Of a stretch of DNA of 64,000 nt, positions 1 through 10,437 are shown in pieces. Position 1 is the first letter of the stretch. Each line of letters begins with the position of its first letter. This stretch comes from Glycocaulis sp051859565. GTDB taxonomy: Bacteria; Pseudomonadota; Alphaproteobacteria; Caulobacterales; Maricaulaceae. The stretch spans positions 1 to 64,000 of the forward strand of contig NZ_JBHYFK010000008.1 in assembly GCF_051859565.1 (NCBI RefSeq), read 5' to 3'. The notes under the pieces are model-generated. The model was not told where the DNA came from. It worked only from the letters and a program-made list of their open reading frames with translations, and did not search any database. The translations under genes were made by a program, and so were the position numbers.

Positions 1-21
1 ACTGCGGGCGCGGCCGACTAA
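1..21 (+). CDS. Possible C-terminal tail of an upstream gene (partial)
   Basis: Frame 1 reads six codons (T-A-G-A-A-D) and then a TAA stop at 19-21, followed 25 bp later by a strong intrinsic terminator. This fits the last codons of a plus-strand gene that begins outside the window. There is too little sequence to name it, and a chance stop codon cannot be excluded. Confidence 0.3.
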   Translation, partial: TAGAAD

Positions 22-46
22 GGCCGCACTTCAGACCTGAGTAAAG

Positions 47-80
47 AAAAACCCCGGACGGAAACGTCCGGGGTTTTTTT
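47..80 (+). terminator. Rho-independent terminator
   Basis: A perfect GC-rich stem (CCCCGGACG pairing with CGTCCGGGG) closes on a GAAA tetraloop at 61-64 and runs into eight T residues. An A-run in front of the stem gives it potential to work in both directions. It would end the transcript of the gene whose stop lies at 19-21 and could shield against read-through toward acnA, which ends at 281 on the other strand. Confidence 0.85.
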
Positions 81-109
81 TGTTGTTTGTGAGGTGCGGC
101 TGTCAGGTT

Positions 110-240
110 TCCTCCCCCGTTTACGGGGGAGGTGTCAGCGAAGCTGACGGAGGGGGGAGCTTGTTTCGATTACCCCCCCCCCCTCGGCCCTGCGGGCGTT
201 CGAAGCTTCGCTTCTCACCCCGCCCGTAAACGGGGGGAGA
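110..240. repeat. G/C-rich palindromic intergenic repeat, copy A
   Basis: The segment opens with a short hairpin (CCTCCCCCG, then CGGGGGAGG), has a middle part ending in GGAGGGGGGAGCTTGTTT, and closes with a second hairpin around CCCGTAAACGGGGGGAGA. The same plan and near-identical blocks recur at 5495-5604 between ccmB and ccmC, so this is a dispersed noncoding element. No transposase is present. Similar elements are widespread in alphaproteobacterial intergenic DNA; mobility is inferred, not shown. Confidence 0.7.
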
Positions 241-280
241 CACCATGACAGCCAAAAGAGGACGAGGGCTGAGTGTCCCC

Positions 281-2959
<2,679 letters not shown>

Positions 2960-3322
2960 GTCATATCCTTGTCGCGGGTCTGCCCTGCCGATGGTGCGGG
3001 GAGAGGGATATCCCGCGATCCGGCTCGTCAGGCTTAAGAGAAGACGGTTTCCGGCTGGTTGCGCATGTCGTGAGGCGCCCCCACCCGTATCCCATCCTTG
3101 GCGCGCCTTTTAGCCCTGCTTCCCGTGCGCTGCAATGCATCAAGGCGCTATTTGATCGCATGTGTGGCCCATGAGGGCTGTCCCGCCAGCGTCACAGGTA
3201 TAGGCGCCGCCTTCTAATAATATAAACCGTTGTAGAATAAACTAATTTATACAAATTGAAAAATTTTATTGATGTTCATTGGACAACAAGCTAAATTAAC
3301 TAAAACTATGAAGGGCAGAACA
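2960..3322. other. Divergent intergenic region acnA / lipoprotein gene
   Basis: No gene is seen in these 363 bp. The acnA-proximal half has the base composition of the chromosome, while the half from about 3190 onward is strikingly AT-rich, matching the two genes that follow. It must hold the acnA promoter on the minus strand and the promoter of the islet on the plus strand, but no convincing -35/-10 pair could be fixed by eye. Confidence 0.5.
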
Positions 3323-3760
3323 ATGTCAATATCACGATTTGGCCCGGTGTTTTTGGTGGTGTTCCTCGGCGGCTGCACGGTTTTCGCGCCGAGATACGAT
3401 GCCGTTCTGGATGAAAAATCTACCGCTGCCTACCAAAGTATAGCGGGGATAGCCGCTTCAATTGAACTTGGAGAGTTTGTTGCTGCAGAAAGCTACGCTG
3501 ATGCCGCGCCGCGATATCGCGATGCCATCAGCGGACTAAGTGTAGCTTCGTTGCGAGCAGAAATACTGCCAGTGAGAGAGGGGACGCCTGCCGAGCGGGC
3601 GCGCCGCTTATTGTCGGAGATGGTCACGGAATGCGATCAAGCTGTGAAACGAACGGCAGAAGCTCATAGGCAAAGGGGTATTCCCGCTAATGCGGGGGCT
3701 GGGCAGTCGCTGTTGCTGGTTTGCGATCCGGCATACCGGGCCGTCCAGGCGATGAGGTAA
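3323..3760 (+). CDS. Small lipoprotein, unknown function
   Basis: 145 residues from the ATG at 3323, preferred over the upstream in-frame ATGs at 3269 and 3308 because AAGGG lies seven bases before it and it gives a clean signal peptide ending in the lipobox LGGC. The mature part is mostly helical, with no known motif recognised; cysteines remain near the middle and C-terminus. It is followed after three bases by a second gene, so the two are surely cotranscribed. Codons ending in A/T are much more frequent than in neighbouring genes, which suggests recent acquisition. Confidence 0.7.
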   Translation: MSISRFGPVFLVVFLGGCTVFAPRYDAVLDEKSTAAYQSIAGIAASIELGEFVAAESYADAAPRYRDAISGLSVASLRAEILPVREGTPAERARRLLSEMVTECDQAVKRTAEAHRQRGIPANAGAGQSLLLVCDPAYRAVQAMR

Positions 3761-3763
3761 CAC

Positions 3764-4144
3764 ATGTCAAGTTTAGAAAATTTCTTGCCTGCGAATTCTG
3801 CGGAATTGTTTGCGCGGATAGAACAGGAAATATCGTCAGAAGCGATAGAGTGGTGGACAGAAAATAAAACGCTTGTAAGTGGGTATATCCGGGCTCTTTC
3901 AGAAGCCGCCATGCAAACCCAAATTGCTCTATCACAGAGCAGAATTGCCCCGGAAGATGCAGAAATTATTCTCTTAAATCAAGAAGCTGCACTCCGGCAA
4001 ATTATCCGCTATACTAAATTTTCATCATTGATACTTGCGCAGAGATTGTTAGATTCTATTTTCCTGGTTGTCGGTTGGGCCATATACAATAGGACCGGAG
4101 TGAACCTCTTTCCTGGCCGTGTTACTCCAACCCAAGAGAATTAG
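3764..4144 (+). CDS. Hypothetical protein, partner of the preceding lipoprotein
   Basis: 126 residues, not recognised. The first 80 or so residues look helical and polar, and one hydrophobic stretch near residues 88-110 (SSLILAQRLLDSIFLVVGWA) could be a single membrane segment or a buried helix. A GAGGT ribosome site overlaps the stop of the lipoprotein gene, implying translational coupling. Low GC content and odd codon use mark it, with its partner, as an islet set between acnA and ccmA. A cell-envelope role is only a guess from the partner. Confidence 0.6.
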   Translation: MSSLENFLPANSAELFARIEQEISSEAIEWWTENKTLVSGYIRALSEAAMQTQIALSQSRIAPEDAEIILLNQEAALRQIIRYTKFSSLILAQRLLDSIFLVVGWAIYNRTGVNLFPGRVTPTQEN

Positions 4145-4198
4145 CGCTTCAGCGCGAAAGGTTTGCGCGACCCGCCTTGGCCGGTGTAGTGCCCAAGG

Positions 4199-4786
4199 AT
4201 GGTTGTTCATGATCGAACTATAAGCCTTGGTGTTCAGAACCTCTCCCTTTCGCGGGGCGGGCGTGTGCTGGTGCGTGATCTGACCTTCACGCTCGCACCC
4301 GGTGAGGCGCTGGTGCTGACCGGACCCAATGGCACCGGAAAGACGACGCTATTGCGCGCCCTTGCGGGCCTTGTCCGGCCTGATGCGGGTATCATCACCG
4401 CCCCGCCTCTGGCCTATCTGGGGCACGGCGATGCGCTGAAACCTGCCGAGACGGTGCGTGAGGCCATCCGCTTTGCCGCCCGCCTGCACGGGGCTGGCGA
4501 TGGCGGTGCCGCGCTGGAGGCGATGGGGCTTTCAAAACTGGTGTTTCGCGCCTGCGGCCAGCTCTCTGCCGGGCAGAAGCGCCGCCTTGCCATCGCGCGG
4601 CTGACGCTGGATGCAAAAGCCCGGCTCTGGCTGATGGATGAGCCGGCGGCCCCGCTGGACCATGACGGCAAGGCGCTGCTCGCTGCTTTAGTGGCCGATT
4701 TCCGGGCCAGGGGCGGGATGGTCATTGCCGCCACGCATGCTGATCTTGGCTGGAGCGATGTGCGTATGCTGGAGATGGGCGCATGA
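4199..4786 (+). CDS. ccmA: Heme exporter ATP-binding subunit CcmA
   Basis: 195-residue ABC ATPase of the CcmABCD complex that delivers heme for cytochrome c maturation. Walker A is GPNGTGKT (42-49), the signature is LSAGQ (122-126), and Walker B with the catalytic Glu is LWLMDEP (143-149). An in-frame stop lies just upstream at 4187, so 4199 is the only ATG; an AAGG lies almost against it, an unusually tight spacing that suggests weak initiation. Its stop overlaps the ccmB start (ATGA). Confidence 0.95.
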   Translation: MVVHDRTISLGVQNLSLSRGGRVLVRDLTFTLAPGEALVLTGPNGTGKTTLLRALAGLVRPDAGIITAPPLAYLGHGDALKPAETVREAIRFAARLHGAGDGGAALEAMGLSKLVFRACGQLSAGQKRRLAIARLTLDAKARLWLMDEPAAPLDHDGKALLAALVADFRARGGMVIAATHADLGWSDVRMLEMGA

Positions 4787-5451
4787 GCGCGCTTCTGGCT
4801 GTCTTCGTGCGCGAATGGCGTCTGGCTGCTGCGGGCGGGGGCGGACCGGCCGGTCCTGCCGCTTTCATGCTGGCCGCGCTGGCACTGGTGCCGCTGGCCA
4901 TAGGCCCGGACGCGGACATCTTGCGCGCCGCCGCCCCCGGCGTTATCGCCTTTGCGGCCCTGCTGGCGAGCCTTCAGGGGGCAGAACGCCTGTTCGGCGA
5001 TGATCTCTCCGATGGCACGCTGGAGCTCTACGCGCTCTCTCCGCTCTCCCTGACCGCCCTCTCCGCCATCAAGGCGGCGGCCTATGTCAGCGCCGTGCTC
5101 TGGCCTGCGCCCCTGATCGGGTTTGTGGCTGCCATGGCCTACGGCATGGACGCATCCAGCGCGGGCGCGCTCAGCATTGGCCTTGTCTTTGCCTTGCCGG
5201 GTCTCGCGCTGGTTTCCGGCTTTGCGGGCGCGCTGGCGGCGGGGGTGAAGCGCTCCGGGCTTCTCATCGCGCTCATCGCCGCGCCTTTGCAGGTGCCGCT
5301 GCTGGTATTTGTAGCCGGTGCCGGGCGCGCCGCGCTGGAAGGCACAGGACTGGCAGGCGCGAACCTGATGCTGGCAGGCGCGTTTTCTCTCGCCGCGCTG
5401 GCACTGGCCCCGTTCGGTATGGCGGCTGCGCTGAGAGGGCGGCTGGAGTAG
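4783..5451 (+). CDS. ccmB: Heme exporter membrane subunit CcmB
   Basis: 222 residues with about six hydrophobic segments, the normal size and profile for CcmB, the permease paired with CcmA. The conserved stretch around GDDLSDGTLELYALSPLS (residues 72-89) is typical of the family. The gene starts inside the ccmA stop (ATGA overlap), so the two are translationally coupled. Unusually, it is then separated from ccmC by 342 bp of repeat-rich DNA. Confidence 0.95.
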   Translation: MSALLAVFVREWRLAAAGGGGPAGPAAFMLAALALVPLAIGPDADILRAAAPGVIAFAALLASLQGAERLFGDDLSDGTLELYALSPLSLTALSAIKAAAYVSAVLWPAPLIGFVAAMAYGMDASSAGALSIGLVFALPGLALVSGFAGALAAGVKRSGLLIALIAAPLQVPLLVFVAGAGRAALEGTGLAGANLMLAGAFSLAALALAPFGMAAALRGRLE

Positions 5452-5793
5452 GGTGTTTCGTGTCATCCTGCGGGCCGAGCGTACAAAGGAGATGTCCTCC
5501 CCCGCCTGCGGGGGAGGTGCCTTCGAAGAAGGCGGAGGGGGGAGCTTGTTTTGGATTATCCCCCCTCGGTCCTTCGGACCACTCCCCCCGTAAACGGGGG
5601 GAGAAAGACGCGGGCCCGTGACAACAGTGAAGCTCCGGCGCGCAGCGCCGCAAGGGCGACCGCCCGCCCGCAGCGATAGCGAGCTTTGCGAGCGGCAAGC
5701 GAGGACCGGCCCCACGGATGTGGGGGAGGACAAGAAAAGGTGCGGCGCTGCGTCCGCTTGCAGATGATTGATCCTCAGACTAGGTGAAGTCCC
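5452..5793. other. Repeat-filled gap between ccmB and ccmC
   Basis: This 342-bp gap breaks the otherwise overlapping ccm operon and contains no gene. After the repeat at 5495-5604 comes a second G/C-rich structured stretch (about 5640-5730) with short inverted arms such as GCGATAGCGAGC / GCTTTGCGAGC-like blocks. The last part holds the ccmC ribosome site, AGGTGA, about seven bases before the ATG. Any internal ccmC promoter would have to sit here. Confidence 0.6.
5495..5604. repeat. G/C-rich palindromic intergenic repeat, copy B
   Basis: It starts TCCTCCCCCG, has the block GGAGGGGGGAGCTTGTTT and ends CCGTAAACGGGGGGAGA, matching the element at 110-240 block by block with differences in the hairpin loops. 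The two copies are about 5.3 kb apart in the same orientation. Paired changes within the hairpins (for example CAGC...GCTG in one copy and CCTTC...GAAGG in the other) suggest that the folded form is what is kept. Confidence 0.7.
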
Positions 5794-6525
5794 ATGTGGA
5801 GCGCCTTTGCCAATCCGGAGCGTTTTGAGCGTCTTGCGGCGCGCCTTGTGCCGTGGTTCGGCTGGGGCGCGGTGATCCTGTTTGCCATCGGCCTGCCCTG
5901 GGCGCTGATCGTCTCCCCGCCGGACTATCAGCAGGGCGATACGGTGCGGATCATGTATGTGCACGTGCCATCAGCCTGGCTCTCCATGGCGGCCTATGCG
6001 GGGCTTGGCGGGGCGAGCTTTGTCTACTTCATCTGGCGCCACAACATTGCGGACCTCGCTGCGCAGGCGCTGGCACCCATCGGGGCGGTGTTTGCCTTCC
6101 TGACGCTGGCGACGGGATCGCTCTGGGGCCGGCCCATGTGGGGAACCTGGTGGGAGTGGGATGCGCGCCTTACCTCCATGCTGGTCCTATTCCTCCTGTA
6201 TCTTGGATACATGGCGCTGCGCGCCGCCATCGAGGATGAGCGCCTTGCCGCGCGTGCAGGCGCGATCCTTGCCATGGCGGGGCTCATCAATCTGCCCGTC
6301 ATCAAATTCTCCGTGGACTGGTGGAATACGCTGCATCAGCCCGCCAGCGTCATCCGGCTGGACGGCCCGACCATCCATGCCAGCCAGCTCTGGCCGCTAT
6401 TGGTGATGGCGCTGGCGTTTACCGCGCTGATGACCGCGCTCGTCTTCATGAATGTGCGCAATATGAGCCTTGCCAAACGCGCCGAGGCGCGCGCACGGCG
6501 CAAAATTGAAGGGGAGGGCAGCTGA
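5794..6525 (+). CDS. ccmC: Heme transporter/handling protein CcmC
   Basis: 243 residues with six predicted membrane segments. The tryptophan-rich heme-handling motif WGTWWEWD is at 116-123, and the two expected heme-ligand histidines are H57 (in MYVHVPS) and H181 (in LHQPAS). CcmC presents heme to CcmE in the periplasm. The last base of its TGA is the first of the ccmD ATG. It is preceded by its own good ribosome site after the repeat gap. Confidence 0.96.
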   Translation: MWSAFANPERFERLAARLVPWFGWGAVILFAIGLPWALIVSPPDYQQGDTVRIMYVHVPSAWLSMAAYAGLGGASFVYFIWRHNIADLAAQALAPIGAVFAFLTLATGSLWGRPMWGTWWEWDARLTSMLVLFLLYLGYMALRAAIEDERLAARAGAILAMAGLINLPVIKFSVDWWNTLHQPASVIRLDGPTIHASQLWPLLVMALAFTALMTALVFMNVRNMSLAKRAEARARRKIEGEGS

Positions 6526-6680
6526 TGGCGGAATTTCTCTCCATGGGCGGCCACGCGGTATGGGTGTGGAGCTGCTATGCCCTTACCGCTGGCGGTGTCG
6601 GGTTCCTGATCTGGCTCAGCTTTCTTCAGCGGGCCAAGGCGCGTGAATGGCAGAAACTGTCCGGGGACGGCCAGCCATGA
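6525..6680 (+). CDS. ccmD: Heme exporter small subunit CcmD
   Basis: A 51-residue protein read directly from the DNA: ATG shared with the ccmC stop, TGA overlapping the ccmG start. It has one membrane helix (roughly residues 16-35, with YALTAGGVGFLIWLSF) and a basic C-terminal tail (QRAKAREWQK), as is typical of CcmD. CcmD helps release holo-CcmE from the CcmABC complex. Both neighbours overlap it, so it is firmly part of the operon. Confidence 0.9.
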   Translation: MAEFLSMGGHAVWVWSCYALTAGGVGFLIWLSFLQRAKAREWQKLSGDGQP

Positions 6681-7219
6681 GCCGCATCGTCTTCTGGGCA
6701 CCACTCGGTGCCATAGCCCTGCTGCTGGCTGTCTTTGCCATCGCGCTGACCGGGCGTGAAGGCACGCCGGGCGATCCGATGACGGGCCGGGCCCTGCCGG
6801 AGCTTCCGGTTACGGAATTTGGCGCAGGCTTTGCCCATTTCGATCCGGAAACAATCGAGGGGCCGTATCTCCTGAATTTCTGGGCGAGCTGGTGCGCGCC
6901 CTGCATTGTGGAACACCCGCTGCTGGAAGAGCTGGCGGCGAGCGGCATTCCCATTCACGGCATCACCTATGCCGACCGGCCGGAAAACAGCCTCGCCTTC
7001 CTGGCCCGGCTAGGTAATCCGTTCACGACGCTGGCAGCGGATCATGAGCGCCGCGCCGCGCTGGAGCTGGGCGTCACCGGCGCGCCGGAGACCTTCATCA
7101 TTGATGGAGAGGGCGTTATCCGCGCGCGCTGGCGCGGGGCGATCACGCCGGAGATATGGGAAAGACGTCTGGCGCCGGTTTGGAATGCGGCGGTGAGAGA
7201 GGCGGAGGCAGGCAGCTAG
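6677..7219 (+). CDS. ccmG: Thiol:disulfide interchange protein CcmG/DsbE
   Basis: 180 residues from the ATG that overlaps the ccmD stop; an earlier in-frame ATG at 6647 would run into ccmD and is less likely. An N-terminal membrane anchor (residues 6-24) is followed by a thioredoxin fold with the redox pair WCAPC (C73, C76) and the cis-proline P137 in GVTGAPETF. CcmG keeps apocytochrome cysteines reduced in the periplasm. It ends the ccm run in this window; ccmE, ccmF and ccmH are not here. Confidence 0.95.
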   Translation: MSRIVFWAPLGAIALLLAVFAIALTGREGTPGDPMTGRALPELPVTEFGAGFAHFDPETIEGPYLLNFWASWCAPCIVEHPLLEELAASGIPIHGITYADRPENSLAFLARLGNPFTTLAADHERRAALELGVTGAPETFIIDGEGVIRARWRGAITPEIWERRLAPVWNAAVREAEAGS

Positions 7220-7240
7220 CGCGCTTCGTAGCGGGTAGGC

Positions 7241-7765
7241 CTACTTCTTCTTTTTTTTCTTTTTCTTCTTGTCTTTGTCCTTGCCGTCCTTTTTGGCCGT
7301 CTTGTCCTTGGCCTTGGGATCGGCTTCCGGGTCGAGCGCGCGTGAAATGCGCACCAGCGCATCAACAAAGTTGGCACGCTTGTTCTTGGCAAGCACCGAC
7401 AGGATCGCCTCATCAGCGGCTTTCGCGCCATCGACAGCGGTCTGGTGCAGGGCTCGGCCCTCATCGGTGAGTTTCACCGCGTTGGCGCGTGCATCGCCGG
7501 GGGCTTTCTCGCGTGCCACAAGGCCGCGCGTGGCCATGCGGCTAACCAGCTCTGCCAGGGTGGAGCGGTCAATCCCCGTGCGCTGGACCAGCTGGGTCTG
7601 GGTCTGGCCGTCAGCTTCTTTCAGCGCGCTTAAAACCGCGAACTGGCGCTGGGTGATTTCCACCCCGCCGGTGGCCGCGGAGAAGCGCTCGGCGGCAAAT
7701 TGCTGTGCCCGGTGGAGGAGCTGGCCCGGCGAGGCGGCCAGATCAAATTCTGCCTTGTCACCCAT
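7241..7765 (-). CDS. MarR-family regulator with polylysine tail
   Basis: 174 residues. Residues 10-120 form a MarR-type winged helix: a recognition region around TQTQLVQRTGIDRSTLAELVSR, then a wing with KAPGDARANAVKLTDEGR. The last 26 residues are a Lys/Asp tail that ends in nine lysines, encoded by a mix of AAG and AAA codons, so it is selected or expanded at protein level rather than a plain homopolymer slip. It is divergent from the Nudix gene, and the 130-bp gap is where it would act on itself. Ligand and targets are unknown. Confidence 0.88.
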   Translation of the reverse strand: MGDKAEFDLAASPGQLLHRAQQFAAERFSAATGGVEITQRQFAVLSALKEADGQTQTQLVQRTGIDRSTLAELVSRMATRGLVAREKAPGDARANAVKLTDEGRALHQTAVDGAKAADEAILSVLAKNKRANFVDALVRISRALDPEADPKAKDKTAKKDGKDKDKKKKKKKKK

Positions 7766-7895
7766 AATGCCCTCTTCATCCGATGACTGAGCTTCGGGTA
7801 GAGTACACGCGAAATGTCACGGTTCAATGTCAATTCCGTCCTGATACGGAAAAGGGGCGGTGTCAGGCAGTCCAACAGGAGGCCCGCGCAGCATC

Positions 7896-8435
7896 ATGCC
7901 AGACCAGCCCGTCAAGTTTGAACGCACTGTCCCGGAAGGCGATAACCGCACCCGCAATGTCTGCTCAACATGCGGATTCATCGATTATGTGAACCCGAAA
8001 ATCGTCGCTGGATCGGTGGTCTTCAACGCGGCGGGAGAGATATTGATGTGCCGCCGGGCGATTGAACCGCGTTCGGGCTTCTGGACGTTGCCCGCCGGCT
8101 TCATGGAGCAGGGCGAGAGCGTGGAGGAGGCCGCGAAACGCGAGGCGTATGAGGAGGCGTTTGCCGTCATCGCCATTGAGGATCTGATCGGGGTCTATTC
8201 CGTCCCGCGGATTTCACAGGTGCAGATTTTCTTCCGCGCGCAGCTTGTCGAGCCTGAGATCAGGCCCGGCCCGGAGAGTCTGGAGGTGCGCTTCTTCGCG
8301 CTCGATGATCTGCCCGAAGACGAGTTTGCGTTTCCGTCGGTGCGCTGGGCGGTGGATGATTATCTTGCCCGGCAGGGCAAGAGCGGCGTCGCGCCGGAAA
8401 TGCGCACGCAGGCCAAAGGGATTACGCCGTATTAG
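7896..8435 (+). CDS. Nudix hydrolase with N-terminal zinc-ribbon remnant
   Basis: 179 residues from the ATG at 7896; AGGAGG lies 13 bases upstream, a long spacing, and a GTG at 7860 is the alternative start. The N-terminus has one Cys pair (C23, C26 in CSTC) and the phrase YVNPKIVAG typical of zinc-ribbon Nudix enzymes. The Nudix box runs from G68 to A90 with RE and EE in place; its usual last Gly position is changed to EEAFA, as is common in this subfamily. Likely hydrolyses a nucleoside diphosphate derivative such as NADH or ADP-ribose; the substrate cannot be read from sequence. Confidence 0.9.
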   Translation: MPDQPVKFERTVPEGDNRTRNVCSTCGFIDYVNPKIVAGSVVFNAAGEILMCRRAIEPRSGFWTLPAGFMEQGESVEEAAKREAYEEAFAVIAIEDLIGVYSVPRISQVQIFFRAQLVEPEIRPGPESLEVRFFALDDLPEDEFAFPSVRWAVDDYLARQGKSGVAPEMRTQAKGITPY

Positions 8436-8440
8436 GGCAA

Positions 8441-8536
8441 AAGCTGAAATCCCGGCCAAGCGCAGCGTGAGCCGGGACCTCGGGCAGGAGAGGCGGAGGG
8501 AGGCCCCGGATCGCTTCGCGTCCGGGGTTTCAGCTT
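8441..8536. repeat. Nested palindromic element between convergent genes
   Basis: Outer arms AAGCTGAAA (8441-8449) and TTTCAGCTT (8528-8536) enclose two GC-rich hairpins, CCCGGC...GCCGGG and CCCCGGA...TCCGGGG. It fills the gap between the Nudix gene and the convergent hydrolase and overlaps the last codons of the latter. It may act as a bidirectional transcript end; there is no T-run, so it is not a classical terminator. Confidence 0.55.
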
Positions 8537-9687
8537 GTTCCTGAGTTCTTCGCGGGTTTCCCCTGATACGCCGCCTCGATCAGTTTTATCGCGCGCGGAT
8601 CCCCGGCCAGCACATCCATCTGCCGGTTCATCACATAGGCGCCGGAAAGGCCCGTTACCGGGTCTGCAAAGGCGCATGAGCCGCCAAAGCCGTAATGGCC
8701 GACCGCGCGGGGTTCAGGCCCGAACCAGCCCAGATCCCGGTTCACATTCACGCCAGCCCCGAACGCGATGTCGAAGGGCAGGACGCGGTCTTCGCCCGCC
8801 ACGCGGATTTCCATCGCCTCGTTCACGACCGCCTCGCTTAACAGGCGTTCGCCGCGCAAAAGCCCGCCTGTTGCGAAAACGCCCATCAACTCGGCCAGGC
8901 CTCTGGCGGTGGCGTGCGCATTGGCGGCGGGAAATTCAGCTGTGCGCCATTCGGCGGCGCCGCGCCGGCCGGGCGAGGACCAGGCTTTCAGGAAGGCGGC
9001 CTGCTTTTCGGCATTCATCTTGCCCAGATGTGGCGGGCGGGGCGGCAGCACGTGCTCGCCCGCGCGCGCATGTTCCGCTTCGGGCAGGCCGATATGGACA
9101 TCAATGCCGCGCGGGCCTGCAATGACCTCGCGAAGCAGCCCGCCAATCGTGCGGCCCTTGGGGTCCGCGCGGCGGATGGCAGCGTCGGCCAGAAAGCCGA
9201 ACGTGATCGGGTGATAGCCGCTGCCCTCTCCCAGCGGCCACATCGGCGCCATGGCGGCAAGGCGCGCCTCGATCAGCTCGCGGTTGAACCAGTCGGAAGG
9301 CTCCATGGCTTCAGTGAAGCCCGGCAGGCCCGCCTGATGGGAGAGCGCATCGCCGAAACTGACGGTATCCTTGCCCTCGGCGGCAAATTCCGGCCAGAGC
9401 TCAGCGAGCTTTGTATCGTAGGAGAGCCAGCCCTGATCAACGGCGTAAGCGGCCACAATCGCGCTGATCGCCTTGCCGGTGGAGAAGACCGGGATGAGGG
9501 TGTCTTCCTGCCAGTCCTTGCTGCGCGCGCGGTCGGCATGGCCGGCCCAGATATCGACGCGCTTCTCACCCTTCTCGTAGAGGGCGAAGGCTGCGCCGAT
9601 CTCGTCACCGGCCTCGAAATTGGCGCGCATGGCGTCGACGACGGCTTCAAAGCCGGGCGCGACGTGTCCGTGTATCGTGATGCTCAT
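8530..9687 (-). CDS. Serine hydrolase, beta-lactamase/EstB fold
   Basis: 385 residues of the class C beta-lactamase-related family. The nucleophile motif SxxK is S69-T-G-K72, the second motif tyrosine is probably Y158 (GYHPITFG), and the third motif is HYGFGGS at 331-337 in place of KTG, as in EstB-type esterases. No signal peptide is seen, so it should be cytosolic, unlike true beta-lactamases. An esterase or lactonase activity is likely; antibiotic resistance should not be assumed. No strong ribosome site precedes the ATG. Confidence 0.88.
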   Translation of the reverse strand: MSITIHGHVAPGFEAVVDAMRANFEAGDEIGAAFALYEKGEKRVDIWAGHADRARSKDWQEDTLIPVFSTGKAISAIVAAYAVDQGWLSYDTKLAELWPEFAAEGKDTVSFGDALSHQAGLPGFTEAMEPSDWFNRELIEARLAAMAPMWPLGEGSGYHPITFGFLADAAIRRADPKGRTIGGLLREVIAGPRGIDVHIGLPEAEHARAGEHVLPPRPPHLGKMNAEKQAAFLKAWSSPGRRGAAEWRTAEFPAANAHATARGLAELMGVFATGGLLRGERLLSEAVVNEAMEIRVAGEDRVLPFDIAFGAGVNVNRDLGWFGPEPRAVGHYGFGGSCAFADPVTGLSGAYVMNRQMDVLAGDPRAIKLIEAAYQGKPAKNSGTS

Positions 9688-9729
9688 GAAGAAGGGCCGT
9701 AGCGCGGCTTTGCGGCGTGATCAAGCACA

Positions 9730-10437
9730 TCACAGAACAATGCGCATGGGCAGGCCGCACGCGTCCAGCGGCGGATCGGGTGGCAGGCTCATCGCCTCAC
9801 CGTTCGCGATGCGCCGGGCGGTGAGCGCGCACATGGCGGCGTCCAGCACATCGTCGGGCGCGCAGCGGGTTTTTGGATAGGGATGCGGGTCGAGCACATC
9901 CGGCCTGATGCCATGACGCGCGAGCAGGGCCAGACGTTCAGCGCGGCCCTCCGGTGTCTTCTTGTTGTGGGTGAGGGCCGCGCCGTTCAGCAGGGCAAAG
10001 CCGGCTTCAGGATGGGTCTCGAAGACGCGCGCGCTCATATCAGGGGTGAGGGCAGCATCCACTTCACGGAGTTTTTTAAATAGTGCAAAGCTCTGCGCCG
10101 ACAGGCCCGGCCCGCCAGCGGCGCGGTTCAGGGCGATGGCCTCTGCATGACTGGTCGCGGCGAGGGCAGCGCGAAGCGGCGAGGAGAACACGCTGGAGGC
10201 CCGGCCTTTCAGCAGCTTGCGCACCAGACGCTCGCATTCGCGCCCCGGCCCGCTGGGCGTGCTTTCAAAACCGATGGGAATATCGATCGCGATGATGGCA
10301 GGGCGTTCCGTCATTTCCAGCGCATCGGTGAGTGTCGCGAACAGGTGCAGTTCAGCCGGTGCGCCTTCGCGCAGGAGAACCCCGACCCAACCTGCCTTGC
10401 AGCCATCAAGGCCGAGCACGTTTTGGCGCGGGGTCAT
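9730..10437 (-). CDS. DUF429 family protein (RNase H-like fold)
   Basis: 235 residues. The N-terminus VLGLDGCKAGWVGV and the AIDIPIGF strand are hallmarks of DUF429, a predicted RNase H-like nuclease group (COG4923) with acidic residues D10 and D51-region as candidate metal ligands; a further conserved part is DDVLDAAMCALTARR near the C-terminus. The biological role of the family is unknown. It overlaps the pdxY stop by four bases, so the two are cotranslated. Confidence 0.85.
   Translation of the reverse strand: MTPRQNVLGLDGCKAGWVGVLLREGAPAELHLFATLTDALEMTERPAIIAIDIPIGFESTPSGPGRECERLVRKLLKGRASSVFSSPLRAALAATSHAEAIALNRAAGGPGLSAQSFALFKKLREVDAALTPDMSARVFETHPEAGFALLNGAALTHNKKTPEGRAERLALLARHGIRPDVLDPHPYPKTRCAPDDVLDAAMCALTARRIANGEAMSLPPDPPLDACGLPMRIVL

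Noticed and set aside
3190..4144. Prophage or IS remnant as the source of the AT-rich islet
   Set aside because: No integrase, transposase, inverted ends or att-like duplication can be seen; horizontal gain is plausible but not by a recognisable vehicle.
4414..5964. Long minus-strand open frame (516 codons) across ccmA, ccmB and the repeat
   Set aside because: It runs antisense through two clear genes and the repeat element; the translation is low-complexity and Arg/Gln-rich.
8530..9687. Antibiotic-resistance beta-lactamase
   Set aside because: There is no signal peptide and the third motif is GFGG-type rather than KTG, which fits EstB-like esterases.
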